NCBI GenBank assembly: GCA_964035575.1
Contig: OZ037901.1
Coordinates: 682,001 to 746,000, forward strand
Length of the DNA: 64,000 bases
From: Rhynchopus sp. YZ270_cl-10
Taxonomy: Eukaryota; Euglenozoa; Diplonemea; Diplonemida; Diplonemidae
Direction: 5' to 3'
Shown here: positions 52,429-63,418 of the stretch, piece by piece
Numbering within the stretch: the stretch's first letter is position 1
Layout: every line of letters begins with the position of its first letter
Made by a program: the position numbers and the translations under genes
The notes under the pieces: generated by a model
The model's database searches: none
Told to the model about the DNA's origin: nothing
The model's input: the letters and a program-made list of their open reading frames with translations, nothing else

Positions 52429-55047
52429 ATGGGACGTGGCCGAAAGAGGGAGGCTCTTGTAGTAGAGCAGGAGGCTCGGAGGATTGACGCGGCGGAGTTG
52501 AAGCCTGACGCTTCGGTTCTTCTTGACGGACAGCCCGAAGGTGGGGAACGGGTGCAGAAACTTGGCAGTATGTTTGAACCAAGCGATACCCCTCCTGGGT
52601 CGGCAGCGCCTCCACGACCACCAGCACAACCACCCCGCACTGCGCCTACGCCACCTCTCCCTCCAAAGACCACTCCCAAGGTGACCCCTGTAGTTCCACC
52701 ATTGAACCCTCCCCGAGAAATGAAAAGGACCTCCTCCACGTATAGTGATGCTCCGTTGGCGACGGTTCCAAACTCAATAAAGAAGTCACATTACAGTGGA
52801 CACGACCTTTTTAAGAGTAGGCATCGTGACAGCATTGCATTGGAGGATTCGGTGTCGGGGAGGTCGGACAATGTGTTGCCGTTGCTTGAGGGAGGGGCTG
52901 GGCAGACGATTGATGTGCAGGGCGATATGAAGGAGAGGTTGAGCTATAGAAAATCAGGGCGGTGCAAGGATATGGGGATCTGCGACTGTATGTGCCTCAT
53001 CGGGGTGGTCATTGTGGGGGTCGCTATCGTTCTGCTTGGTGTAGTAATCCTCCCCGAAGCGGGTTCTGGGGATGAAGTGGCTCCTCCAGACCCAACCACA
53101 TACCCGATTCTTCCTGGCTCAGTCAGCACTGCGTTTTACGACTACAAAACAGGGCTTCCATTAGGAAACACTCTCACCATGAAGGCCTTCAACGAAGGAG
53201 GGGTTAAGATTGATATTGTCAAAACTGGGGGCGCCTTTTTTGATCCGGGGGTAGCAACGCCGTTGTCTACATCAGCGCCGGCGCCGACGACGACGAGACG
53301 AGCGATATTTTCACAAAAAGTTGCCTTTCATTCTAACGTCTCAGTCGACGCTCAACCCAATGGATTTGCAGCGAATATCGATGCGATTTACAATGAATTC
53401 GGGGAGTTTCTATTGTTCGAACCAAGTCGCGTTGTTATTGCCATAAAAAATGGGGTAAACCTTGAAGGAAGCAAAGGTGAGTTTATTAAGATCTGGCTAA
53501 ATGGAGAAGGGGCGGTGGGATTACCTTTTACCTTTGCGTTGCAAGGTGAGGAGATCACCTTACCAGAAGGCGCACAAAGCGAGATAAAGGACGAAGGGTC
53601 GAAGGTTGCGTCTGTGGTAGGTGTCGCGTCTTCGATGGCGATGGTCGGGAGTGCGGCGGGGGTTGCTGCGATTCCACGACTCCATCTTATTGCCTCAGCT
53701 TTTACGTGCCCATCAGCTGACTACTTTGAGGTAACGTGGATTACTCATCCCTTATCATTGTTGGATTTCCCTGATATAGATATCGGAAATTATCCGGCTC
53801 TTGCTCCCCATATATCTGCATTTACTGGCGCATATATTATTCTTGGTGGAACGCTTTTGATTCTTTTTCTTATTTCGTATGGTGCAAAGGTGTTTGGGAG
53901 GAGTTTAACGTGGAGGGCTTCGTTGGGTGCAGGGAGGTTTCCGCATTTTGTGTTGGAGTTTTATATGTTTTTGCTGCCGGGGGTGGCGTTGATGACGATG
54001 CAGGTTTTGTTCTACCATCCGAATTCAGGGGCGCAAGCGTACGCGGTGTTGTCATTCATTTTGTTGGTGTTGATTCCGATTGGGTTGATTGCGTATCTTT
54101 TGAATTCATCGTATTTTGTGGCAGAGCTCGTCGAATGTGAGGATAAACGGCTGATGTCGGTGTTCGTCTTAGGAAGGAGGGAATGGGAATGCGAAAACGA
54201 TGAGTCGTTTCTCAAACGATATGGTCTCTTCTTCCAAGACTATAGCATCGTGCTCCGCTCCTTTCTTCTCATCGAGCTTTTTATGTCCGCCTCTTTTGGA
54301 ATTGCTGAAGCGGTGAATCCTGGGACCCGCCAAGGGTGCATGTGGCGGTCGTGGTCGTTGCTTGCGTTTAGCACATTTCATTTGGGCGCCCTTCTCTTCC
54401 TGAGGCCGTTGATTGCGGGGTTTGAAATGTCATATGCAGTGTTGCTTGCTGTTGCGAATGAGTTGATTTTGTTCTTCATTGTGGTAAATCAGCATGAAAA
54501 CGATACAGATCATTGGACAGCAACCGCCGCAGCGGTGTGTGCGATTGGTGCAAACTGGGCGATTCGTGTCAAATGCTTTCTCGACATTCTCGTCTTCATC
54601 TATGAATTGGTATATGGCGCGAAGGGGTTCCGCGCTGATGACAACTACACCCCGCTGCCGGGCATCGCAGACCGAGGCTTGGAAATGTTCCCTGATGATA
54701 AATCCCAAAAATCTGGACCGCCGTCTTCCGTTCCCACCGTGAATTCATGCACCATCACCGTGGGGATGACAGCCTTCTCCACCAACCAAAGCGGACAGCT
54801 TCTCGAATCAAGCAACGGGCATGGGTTAACCGGAGGTCAACCACTATCAACACGCCCCTCCTCTGCCTTCGGCGGCATCCCACCCTACCAACCAAACCTC
54901 GGCCTCACACCCCCCACAACCGCAGACTTCAACAGGTCCACAGGGGGGGTGTCCACACGCAGCTTCGGAAGGGGGTCCTTCGCTGGAAGCAGTACTGGGA
55001 GAAGTTCTCGTGCAGCCTCTCTCTCATCTCGCGAAGGAACGTGGTGA
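52429..55047 (+). CDS. Eight-helix membrane protein with extracellular domain, paralogue 1
   Basis: A single exon of 872 aa. Residues 1-180 are a cytosolic, Pro-rich disordered region that opens with a conserved block (RRIDAAE...LDGQPEGGERVQKLG). A first helix lies at ~187-208. An extracellular β-rich domain spans ~215-455 and ends in the conserved AFTCPSADYFEV and FPDIDIGNYP. Seven more helices follow at about 463-485, 507-528, 538-562, 608-628, 638-662, 668-688 and 700-727, then a Ser/Gly tail. Topology (one helix, large ectodomain, then a helix cluster) resembles TRP/polycystin-like or Flc-type proteins, but no pore motif is recognised and no function is assigned. The ATG lies 3 bases after a T-run ending in AG. 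The paralogue at 58328 confirms this start. Confidence 0.85.
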   Translation: MGRGRKREALVVEQEARRIDAAELKPDASVLLDGQPEGGERVQKLGSMFEPSDTPPGSAAPPRPPAQPPRTAPTPPLPPKTTPKVTPVVPPLNPPREMKRTSSTYSDAPLATVPNSIKKSHYSGHDLFKSRHRDSIALEDSVSGRSDNVLPLLEGGAGQTIDVQGDMKERLSYRKSGRCKDMGICDCMCLIGVVIVGVAIVLLGVVILPEAGSGDEVAPPDPTTYPILPGSVSTAFYDYKTGLPLGNTLTMKAFNEGGVKIDIVKTGGAFFDPGVATPLSTSAPAPTTTRRAIFSQKVAFHSNVSVDAQPNGFAANIDAIYNEFGEFLLFEPSRVVIAIKNGVNLEGSKGEFIKIWLNGEGAVGLPFTFALQGEEITLPEGAQSEIKDEGSKVASVVGVASSMAMVGSAAGVAAIPRLHLIASAFTCPSADYFEVTWITHPLSLLDFPDIDIGNYPALAPHISAFTGAYIILGGTLLILFLISYGAKVFGRSLTWRASLGAGRFPHFVLEFYMFLLPGVALMTMQVLFYHPNSGAQAYAVLSFILLVLIPIGLIAYLLNSSYFVAELVECEDKRLMSVFVLGRREWECENDESFLKRYGLFFQDYSIVLRSFLLIELFMSASFGIAEAVNPGTRQGCMWRSWSLLAFSTFHLGALLFLRPLIAGFEMSYAVLLAVANELILFFIVVNQHENDTDHWTATAAAVCAIGANWAIRVKCFLDILVFIYELVYGAKGFRADDNYTPLPGIADRGLEMFPDDKSQKSGPPSSVPTVNSCTITVGMTAFSTNQSGQLLESSNGHGLTGGQPLSTRPSSAFGGIPPYQPNLGLTPPTTADFNRSTGGVSTRSFGRGSFAGSSTGRSSRAASLSSREGTW

Positions 55048-58000
55048 GAAAAAAAGGGGATTGTTTTGCCTCAGTTGGGATCATATTCTCTTGACAGCAT
55101 GTAAGGCGTTGGTGATAAAGGTGGGGGGATGGGGTGGTTTTTTTTTGTACTCAGGTAGCTACGTACCGTAAAGGTGATCGTATGCTAATACAGAAAGTAT
55201 CAGTCAAGGCTGTCCTTACAGATGCATGCCAAAGCGGCCGCCATATGGGGGTGGACTTAAGATTAAGGTTTCATCATTGTGCTACCTACCAGAGAGGGTT
55301 TCCTGCTCCCGGAGAGGTCTCTTTCAAGTAGTACTGCGTCGGGCTGAGCGACTGCGACACTGACAACGTTGTCGTAACGGTGAGTGTGTTGGAACGAGAA
55401 AACGTCAGACTCGAGGACAACGTGCTCATTGTGTGCGATATGGTCGGGGGCACCGACTTCGACACTCCAGGGGGTTTTTGTTGTAAACGTAGAGGACGTA
55501 GTTGTGATGTAGTTGTGTAGTTCATATTTTTTTTTGCATTTTTTTTGTCAACATACTTTCAATCATGTATCTTTCAAGAGTGATTTATTTGAGGTGATTA
55601 AGGACAGAGAGAGGCTTTAGGTTTAACCTCGCAAAAGTTCTTTTTTTTCCTCAATCAACGTCACTTTTTTCCTTGATGTGTGTACCATGAGAGACACATT
55701 CATCTCTGTAAGTTTCCTCCTTATTTTCCTTCTCCTTTTTCTGTGGACAGGGCAGTTTCCTATCCCTTTTTTTTTTCTTATCTACCAGTGGCAAGAGGAA
55801 ATAGAATCGACGGAAGGTGCGTGCAAATTGTATTTTTTTTTTTTTCCAGTATTTGTTTTACCACTTATACACTCAGCGACAAAAAAAGAACACAACAAAA
55901 TTTGCAGAGAAATATAAACGAAGAAAGGTTTTTGTTTTCCTTTATTCATTTTGTTCATATCCTGAAGTCAGATTCTATTTCATCTTTTTTCCCCTTCCAA
56001 ATTCTTTGTGTACAACACGTATTGTGAACCACAGAGACCTTCTTTTTAAGGTTCACTTCACTCTTTTTCACGCCTTCTTCTTCTTTCCGAGGTGGCTAAG
56101 CACTGTGATGCTTACACTCATCAGACAAACTTTTCTTGAGGTGACTGAAGCACTAAAGGCTTAGGTTCATCTTATACAAACTTTTTTTCTTTTTCTTTGA
56201 AGAGAAATCGGTGTCGTTCTGTTGCACCTGTTTTTGTACCCTCGCTTTCTATTTCCATTAATCGGAAAACTATGTTGCCGTGGTACGTACGATGTGCGTG
56301 CACAGTGAGGGCACGTTCATCTTACACAGTATTATTACGTTTTTTTCCTCCCTCTCATTTGCCTTCCGTTTATTTGTCAACTGCTGCACATCGGACAACG
56401 TGTGTTGAGGTGGTGTCTGCATCCCCCAGAGATGTCTGCACGTTATCAGCTTCATGCATATGTTGCCCGCAACAGCGTTGTGCCTTTGAAAAAACGTTTT
56501 CTCCTTTATTTGTGTATCTTTGGCATCTTCTCCAGAACCAGCCAAAGTGACTCTGACCTCCTATAGTGTTGTTGCTCTTTGTTCAAGTATGTGGTGTCCG
56601 TGGCACATCCCTTTTAGTTTTTCTTTAGTTCTGATATGTTCATCTGTGAGCCCTTTTGCTTTTGATATGTCCACTATACAGTCTTCCTCCTAAAAAAAAA
56701 TAGCCTAGAGTGTCATATCTGGGGGTACAATCTCAAAAAAAAAATTGGCGACTATAGGAAGCCCATGAAAGTACTCTGGGTAGGTTCATCTTACAATTCT
56801 TTTTAGGTACACTGTCACAAGAGGGCTTTGTATTTCAAGTCAACCCCCTTTTTTTTCTTTCTTCCCCTCTTTTCATTCCCGTGTCTTTCCCTCTCTTTTT
56901 TTGCCTCAATTTTATGCATCGGGGGTAAAAATTAATGCAATCACAAAAAAAAAAACGAAAATCATGGAAAAATGGAGTTTGTACAAGACAAACTACAACA
57001 ATTCCACCAATTTAAATAAAAACTAAACTAAATAAACCAGGGCGGCTTGCCCTCTTAATAATAGAACGAAAAGGGATGTGGGACACGCGCTGTCCCCATC
57101 CCCGCTCTCGCTGCAGGAATGGGAAACTAATTATGGGGTGACCACCTGTGATACTTCTCGCCTTTTTATTGGAGTGTCAGTACCTACGCCACAGAGGCGT
57201 TTGTACTATCAACTTCATCCTTTTTTTTGGGTCTCAAAGACGAAAGAAAATGAAAGAATTTTATGGGGAATTTTTTTATTGGCAACAGTTGTAGGGAAAT
57301 GGCTTGGGTTTTCTCCAAAAAATCCGGAATTAATGCGAGCTCGTGTTGATTCGCCTAGAGTAGCTATTACCTAAGATATCTTTTTCCGAATAGTTCAATA
57401 CGGGAAAAAAAAAGTGACAAAAAAATTCCCTCCTCCGCAAAAAAACATGCTCGCTGATATGTGTCACATTACTTACAACAGTTTTTTCTTCAGTTTCGGT
57501 TCTATTTTGTTCTGTTTTTTTTCACAAACTTGTGTACACACCCACCACGTAAAATGGTCTTCACGTGTTTCCCTTCTTTCTTTTAAAAGTTAATGTGTAT
57601 GTGCACGTGAGGCATATTCATTTTCGACTTTTCTCTTTTATTGGTCACGGCTTAAGTACTTTTAAGGATCTTGCGAAGAAAAAAAATCGTGGCTGCTATC
57701 TAGTGATAGTAGTCTATAATCAAGCAAAAATCTTTTATTGGTCACTAAGCTAGCCATCGTGTTAATCTCGAAACTCTCCATTTATTTTTTTTGTCCTTCA
57801 ACCCTTTAGACCCCAGCTGGACGGATATGTCCAAGCCTATACCGAGCAATGGGACAAAGGTTCTACTCATTTTTTTTCGTAAAAGTCTTGTAGTTTTTTA
57901 TTTTAAAAAAAAACACATGTAGTATAATCTTGTACGATCCCTTCACCCCTTCCTACCTCCATTGTATTTGCTCATACTATTTTCCACTCCCAATAACCTT

Positions 58001-58327
58001 CCCCCCCAAACAAAGTCCACCCCTCTCTACACAGGAGTATTTTTTTGGTTTGTTTCTTTTCAACTTCTCTTTGCTTTGTTGCAAAAAATATCCCACATAA
58101 AAAACACTCATTTATTTCTCTCTTCTCGATCGAACCCTTTTTTTTTTCCTCCTTTTTGTTTTCCGTTACGATGGTACGAAAATCGATCAAAAAATAACCT
58201 AAAAAAATAAAAAAAAAATCAACAATCAATAGAGAAGACATAGGTTAACAATCTCTCTTTTTATTTCTCTCTTTTTTTTTCTTCTTTTCTCCTTTTTTGA
58301 CCGGTTTTCGGTTTAGTTTCTGGTACA
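55048..58327. other. Gene-free spacer between the two membrane-protein paralogues
   Basis: It holds family F at 55147-55262, repeat S copy 3 at 55795-55980, two adjacent family A modules at 56088-56190, family B at 55673, 56285 and 57590, family C at 57178-57215, and a lone piggyBac-like left end at about 57801. A long pyrimidine tract ends in GGTTTAG 11 bases before the next ATG. No gene is seen. Confidence 0.6.
55795..55980 (-). repeat. Repeat S, copy 3 (diverged)
   Basis: It aligns along its length with copy 2 at 28182-28371: GAATCGACGGAAGGTGCGTG at the left and TTCATATCCTGAAGTCAGAT at the right, with substitutions and a T-rich insertion between. Like copy 2 it lacks the sirtuin segment. 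Confidence 0.6.
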
Positions 58328-60928
58328 ATGGTACGACGCCGTGCGAAAAACAAACTCCGTGTTGGAGATCACGTTGAACGTATCGATGAAGCTGAACGAC
58401 AGAACCGCCGTGCTGCGACGTACACTTTAGATGGGCAGGCAGAGGGTGGAACGCGTATTGAAGAATTGGGTAAAAATTTTGAGGGAGGCGCTCCAATCAT
58501 GCCAGGTGACGGTGTTGTGATTACCAAACACCAACGAAAGCAAAAACCAAAGCAACCGGTTCAAAAAAAACGCAAAAAAAAGGCGAAACCGACTCCAAAA
58601 AAGGCAAAGAAAAAGAAGAAGGAGGAAACCCCACCCCCTCTCCAGGGTGGAGACCTATATAAAGAAACCCGAGCGAACCTTCATTCAACACCGGAGCTTC
58701 CACAAACGTTAGGACCACCGTCGGTTGCAGATGACCCATCCCCACTGCTTCCACCTCCTGCATCGGTTTCTTCTTATGCACCTTCAGTGAGATTGCCAAG
58801 CCCTGCTCCCATTTCTGAGGATTCTGTTAGTGTAGTGGTGTCGGAGGATGTGATAGACGATTCGCAGAATTTTTATAAAACCGGGTCGTGCAGAAGGATG
58901 ACGCAGAAGGAGTGGTTTTGTTTGTGTTGCGTTGTAGTGTTCGGTGCAATTATCGTGGCGGTATCATTGTTGGTGTTGAGCGCGGACAACAGCGAGGAGG
59001 CTGCGGCAGATGAGCCCTCTGTTGCAGAGATCCTACCTGGAGTGGTGGAAGGGAGTTTGACGACCTACGTTGGGGTAGCCTTGGCGCAGTCGTTCCCTAT
59101 CGTTAGTTTGCGCGAAAATGGACTAAAAATATTTTTCAAAAAAACCAGTGGAGGCGCCTTCGCAGCTTCCGGATCCGATACTACTAGTACCGTTTCGGTT
59201 TTTTCGGAAAAGGTTGTTTTTTATTCGAATATCACGACCGACGTTGAGGCGAATGGATTTGCTTCACATATTGATTCTATCTATGCGAATGGGGTATACT
59301 CCTTCAGTGAAACGTTGATAAGCGTTTTTATCTCGAATTTGACGTTTTCGAGTATAAAGAGTTATACTGCGGAGGGGGTGAAAATATGGTTGGAAGGGGA
59401 GGGTGCAGATGGGTTGCCATTTGAGTTTACTTTGGAACCTGAGGTTTTGGCGCTTCCACAGGATGCGGAGAAACAGATTGCAGATCCTGGAAGCAAAGCT
59501 GCAGCGGTCGCCTCCGTTCTTTCCACCTCCGCTGCGATCGGGACCGCAGCGAGTGTAGGTGCACTGCCTCGGCTTCATATGATCGCTTCAGCATTTGACT
59601 GCCCATCCACCGAATTCTTCGAAGTAGACTGGGTCACGCATCCCCTCGATTTGATTGGGTTTCCGGATATCGATATTGGAAATTATCCGGAGCTGGCCAA
59701 ACATATTTCGGCTGTGGTTGCAGGATTTATCATTTTAGCTGCCGCGTTTTTATTGCTCTTTATGGTTTCAATTCCATTTAAGATGAAGCATGGGGATTGG
59801 GTAGGAGCGTTTAGTACAGTAGGGTTTCCGCATTATGTGTTGGCGGTTTATGCGTTTATATGTCCAGGGTTGGCGGTGTGCAGTATGCAGGTATTGTATT
59901 ACCATCCAAATGTGGGTGCGCAGGTGTTCGGTGCGTTCGGGTTTTTGATGTTATGTATTGCGCCGTTGGTAGGCATTTTGTACATCCTGTTCTCAACGTA
60001 TTTCAATGCAGGGATGGTGGGCATCCCAGGAGGTACCTTTCTGTCCCGATTTCTTCTGGGTTCGCGAGAATGGGAATCGGAGGATGCGACGTTTATCGGG
60101 AGGTACGCGCTGCTCTTTCAGGACTATGGGGTAAATGCGAAGGGGTTTATTTTGTTGGAGCTGGGTGTGTCTGTGGTGTTTGGAATTGTGGAAGGGGTGA
60201 GGCCGGAGGAACGGAGTGGTTGCATGTGGCGGTCCTGGGCGTTGCTTATCGTTAACACCGTTCATCTATGCGCGTTACTGTTTTTGAAGCCGTTGTTAGC
60301 CTTGTTTGAGCTTCTCTTTGCGTTTATTATGGCTGCCGCAAGCGAAGTTATTCTATTTCTTGTAGTGCTAAACCAACATGAAAACAGTAGGGAACATTGG
60401 ACAGCAGATGCGGCCGGATATTTAACGGTTGCTTCCCTTTGGATGATTCGGGTGAAATGTGTTTTGGATTTATTAGTGTTCTTATATGAGCTTTTTATCA
60501 ATCGAAACCACTTTGAAGGGATTGAGGAAGAGGAACCTAGCGAGAAGCCGAGGGAGTTAGAGGAGGTGCATCCACAGATCAGGGTGGCCCCTTCGGCGCC
60601 AAGCATTGCAAGCACGCCGCGGAAGGACTTCACGGAGTTGACCATCATAGTTGCAGGGAGGGAGTTCAGTACTGACCATCCGGGAAGAACGTTTAACTCA
60701 CCTCGGCGGACCCCGGGGTTTCAATTTCAGAGTCCTCGAGTGAGCACGCAGAGAGGTGGTGTCGGTGGTGGTGGCATCGGTGGTAGCAGTCTCAACTCCT
60801 CTCTTGCCTTCGGAAGTAGTTCGCAAGGGTTGACTGCACCCCTGAACACCCCAGGAGATTATACCTCTGGTAGCTTTGCAGTGCCCCTACACGCTATGTC
60901 CCCAATGTCAGGCATGGCACCGCTATAA
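58328..60928 (+). CDS. Eight-helix membrane protein with extracellular domain, paralogue 2
   Basis: A single exon of 866 aa. It shares its layout and long identical blocks with the protein at 52429: ERIDEAE...LDGQAEGGTRIEELG at the start, AFDCPSTEFFEVDWVTHPLD, FPDIDIGNYPELAKHIS, GCMWRSWALL, and the HEN/HWTA pair before the last helix. The cytosolic N-terminus differs by a Lys-rich segment (residues 67-100). Helices fall at about 197-218, 458-482, 502-523, 533-558, 606-624, 636-660, 662-682 and 695-722. The tail is Ser/Gly/Thr-rich. The two genes are a tandem duplication 3.3 kb apart, diverged mainly in the disordered ends and ectodomain. Function is unknown; a channel or sensor is a reasonable guess from topology. 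Confidence 0.85.
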   Translation: MVRRRAKNKLRVGDHVERIDEAERQNRRAATYTLDGQAEGGTRIEELGKNFEGGAPIMPGDGVVITKHQRKQKPKQPVQKKRKKKAKPTPKKAKKKKKEETPPPLQGGDLYKETRANLHSTPELPQTLGPPSVADDPSPLLPPPASVSSYAPSVRLPSPAPISEDSVSVVVSEDVIDDSQNFYKTGSCRRMTQKEWFCLCCVVVFGAIIVAVSLLVLSADNSEEAAADEPSVAEILPGVVEGSLTTYVGVALAQSFPIVSLRENGLKIFFKKTSGGAFAASGSDTTSTVSVFSEKVVFYSNITTDVEANGFASHIDSIYANGVYSFSETLISVFISNLTFSSIKSYTAEGVKIWLEGEGADGLPFEFTLEPEVLALPQDAEKQIADPGSKAAAVASVLSTSAAIGTAASVGALPRLHMIASAFDCPSTEFFEVDWVTHPLDLIGFPDIDIGNYPELAKHISAVVAGFIILAAAFLLLFMVSIPFKMKHGDWVGAFSTVGFPHYVLAVYAFICPGLAVCSMQVLYYHPNVGAQVFGAFGFLMLCIAPLVGILYILFSTYFNAGMVGIPGGTFLSRFLLGSREWESEDATFIGRYALLFQDYGVNAKGFILLELGVSVVFGIVEGVRPEERSGCMWRSWALLIVNTVHLCALLFLKPLLALFELLFAFIMAAASEVILFLVVLNQHENSREHWTADAAGYLTVASLWMIRVKCVLDLLVFLYELFINRNHFEGIEEEEPSEKPRELEEVHPQIRVAPSAPSIASTPRKDFTELTIIVAGREFSTDHPGRTFNSPRRTPGFQFQSPRVSTQRGGVGGGGIGGSSLNSSLAFGSSSQGLTAPLNTPGDYTSGSFAVPLHAMSPMSGMAPL

Positions 60929-61283
60929 GATGAGAGAAGGAGAGAGTGAGATGTTTGTTTTTTTTTTGGTTATACTTTGTCAGGAGAGAGGGCTTTGTAT
61001 TTCATGTTTTTTTTGGTTCTGTTTGTTTCATTTTTTGTCTTTTTTTTTTGTACGAAAACCTAGAGGGATAATAGGGAATAGGTATTGGTGGGGATACTCT
61101 TTTTTTTCTTCTCAGATGTGTTTATTTTTTTATTGCTGCTGCGTCCAATGAGCGCGTTTTTGCACAAAAAATTGATTCTGTTTATTTTTAACTTTACATC
61201 CTTCTTTGTTACCCTGTCGTGATGTGACGATTCTCTGTTCACTTTATTAGAAAGGTTTCTTCAGAAGTAGAATGCTGAAGGAG

Positions 61284-61426
61284 CACGGTGGCCTTGTAAC
61301 CCCGGTAACAACCGACGGTAACAACCAAGTGTATGCTTGTTACCACCTGAAAAACACATGTTACCAAAGTATCATGTTACCACACATGTTACCGTCGGTT
61401 GTTACCGGGGTAACAAGGCCACCGTG
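61284..61426. mobile_element. 143-bp MITE with ~40-bp inverted repeats
   Basis: The left arm CACGGTGGCCTTGTAACCCC, GGTAACAACCGACGGTAACA is repeated inverted at the right end with one change near position 15. The centre has further GTTACC/GGTAAC motifs. There is no ORF. A clear TSD is not visible. Confidence 0.85.
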
Positions 61427-62695
61427 AGGGTATCTGGTGTGGGGGGAGGGGAAGGGGAAATTGTCCGCAACCCAGTAGTTATTTCTATTGGAGCATAATA
61501 ATGTGTGACGCGAAAAGAGAAGGAGGGCTTGGCGCCCTACAGACGTTCGACGCAGATTTTTTTGTTTGTACCTTTGTCTTTTTTTTTTCGTTTTTGTTAA
61601 TGAAATGGTCTCTCTGCAGTTCGATATCCAAAAGCAGAGGTGTGCCTGCATCCACAGAGGCGTGTTTTTTGCACTTTCCAAACCTTCATTTTGTTCATTT
61701 GTTTGCACCTTTGCACCGAGCTGCGTTTTTTAGGTTTTGAACTACTCTTTGTTATTCCCTTTGACACGGTGTGTTATGGCATCTCTAGCGAGCCATTTCC
61801 ATCATTTCAATTTTAGTTTTTTTTGTGCAGAAGAGCAATATTAGTGGAGTACCTTCAACTTTACTTTTCCTCTCTCTCTTTCTGTTCAGTATTCTCGGAC
61901 ATATTGTGTTCAAGCCTAGATACCTCGATAAGGGCTGGGTTGTGATTTTCGCAAAAAATAAAAGTAAAAAAAAGAAACTGAGCGACATTGAGCCCCATGG
62001 GTGTAAAAAGTACGTACCTTCCTACCTCGGTACGGCCACTGCCACAACCAAAAAGACAGTGAAGACTATCTGAATGGCGGCGACACTAAACCACAACATT
62101 ATCAAACAAAAACTAGATCAATATACTGCCTCCCTTTTCTCACAAAAAGCGAAAAAAAAATGTACCCCGCCCTTTCCCCCCGTTTTCTTATAAATATCGC
62201 GGGTCGTTTTCCATCCCCTGTTTTTTGCTTTTGTTTTTTTTTTTTTTTTGTGCGGACTGTCCATATCCCAGGGAGAGTAGATAACGTCACTTCGTTCCCG
62301 TCAATTTACGGGTTCGATTTCATTTATTTGAAACCCAGGGTGGCTAAGCAACGAGAGAGGCTTGGATCCAACCCTGATAAACTTTTCTTACTTTTCCCAC
62401 CCTTTCAACATTTTCAAAATGGGCCCAGGATTTTCCGGGTCTGTGGTGAAGGTAACTTCTAGCTTGGAGCAGTGTCCGCCGATTTCAGTTGTTTTGCCTA
62501 CATCCTGTTGAGTTTCGCTTATTGATTGAGGTGGTCTGCATGGACTCACTTTTTCTAATAAGCAAAAACCCCCTTCAGTCAGCAGTGCTACTATTTTATT
62601 CTTTCCCCTCTAAAAAATAGCCTTCGGGCCTTTTTTTTTTTGTACAGAACCCGTCTTCGGACTGGGATTGTCGATATTATTCAAAAAATCGTTCG

Positions 62696-62807
62696 TTAAA
62701 TGGTGCTTTCGGAAGTCGGTCAACGACCTGTCAATATCAGGGGGGTGTGTGTATAGAGTCCCTGTGTCAGCGATCTGTCAATATCGACCTCCCGGAGCAC
62801 CATTAAA
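62696..62807. mobile_element. MITE of the TGGTGCTCCGG family with TTAAA duplication
   Basis: The element 62701-62802 opens TGGTGCTTTCGG and closes CTCCCGGAGCACCA. TTAAA flanks both ends (62696-62700 and 62803-62807). The inner text GTCGGTCAACGACCTGTCAA is shared with the 50.1 kb and 16.4 kb copies. Confidence 0.85.
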
Positions 62808-63418
62808 GTGTTGAGGACGGCCTTCGTTTATACCTTCTGCAGTACATAGGGTTCGGTGGGAATGTATTAAAAAGAAATCTTTACCCAGCAGGTGTAATGC
62901 GATTGTCGTTGAACCCTCGACACAATAAGAAAAACACTCAACCCACCAAAAGTAAAGAAAAATATGTCCCTTAGAGAATTTGTCATATTGTAGAAAACTA
63001 AAAAAGACAGTGGAGATTGCACAACTGTGGCAACACAACCGAGGCAACTACACTACTAACAATTTTTCAAAAATATCATGGAAATACAACGTTGCTTCAA
63101 TTTTTTGACTTCTTTTTGATAAACTTCACCCCCTTTTTTTCTTCAAGGTGACTGAGCGAAGAGGCTTAGAATCACCAAACCTTTTTTAATATAGGTACAT
63201 CCAACTTTTCTTTTTTGTGCTTTCACTCCGGATGGCTGGCATCGTACGTGGGTCAGTCGGAGGTGCCTGCGTCACTATCTGTTCCTTTTTTTTAATGACT
63301 GTCTGCTTACACCTTTTCTGTAGGCAACTCCGAAAGCAACACTCCGAGGTTCGATATAACCCGGGGAGTGTCAATATCATCGTTCCAGAGGCGTCTTGCA
63401 CTGTCACCGTCACTTTTT

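Noticed and set aside
63346-63370. GGTTCGATATAACC, tRNA B-box-like
   Set aside because: No matching A-box or cloverleaf upstream.
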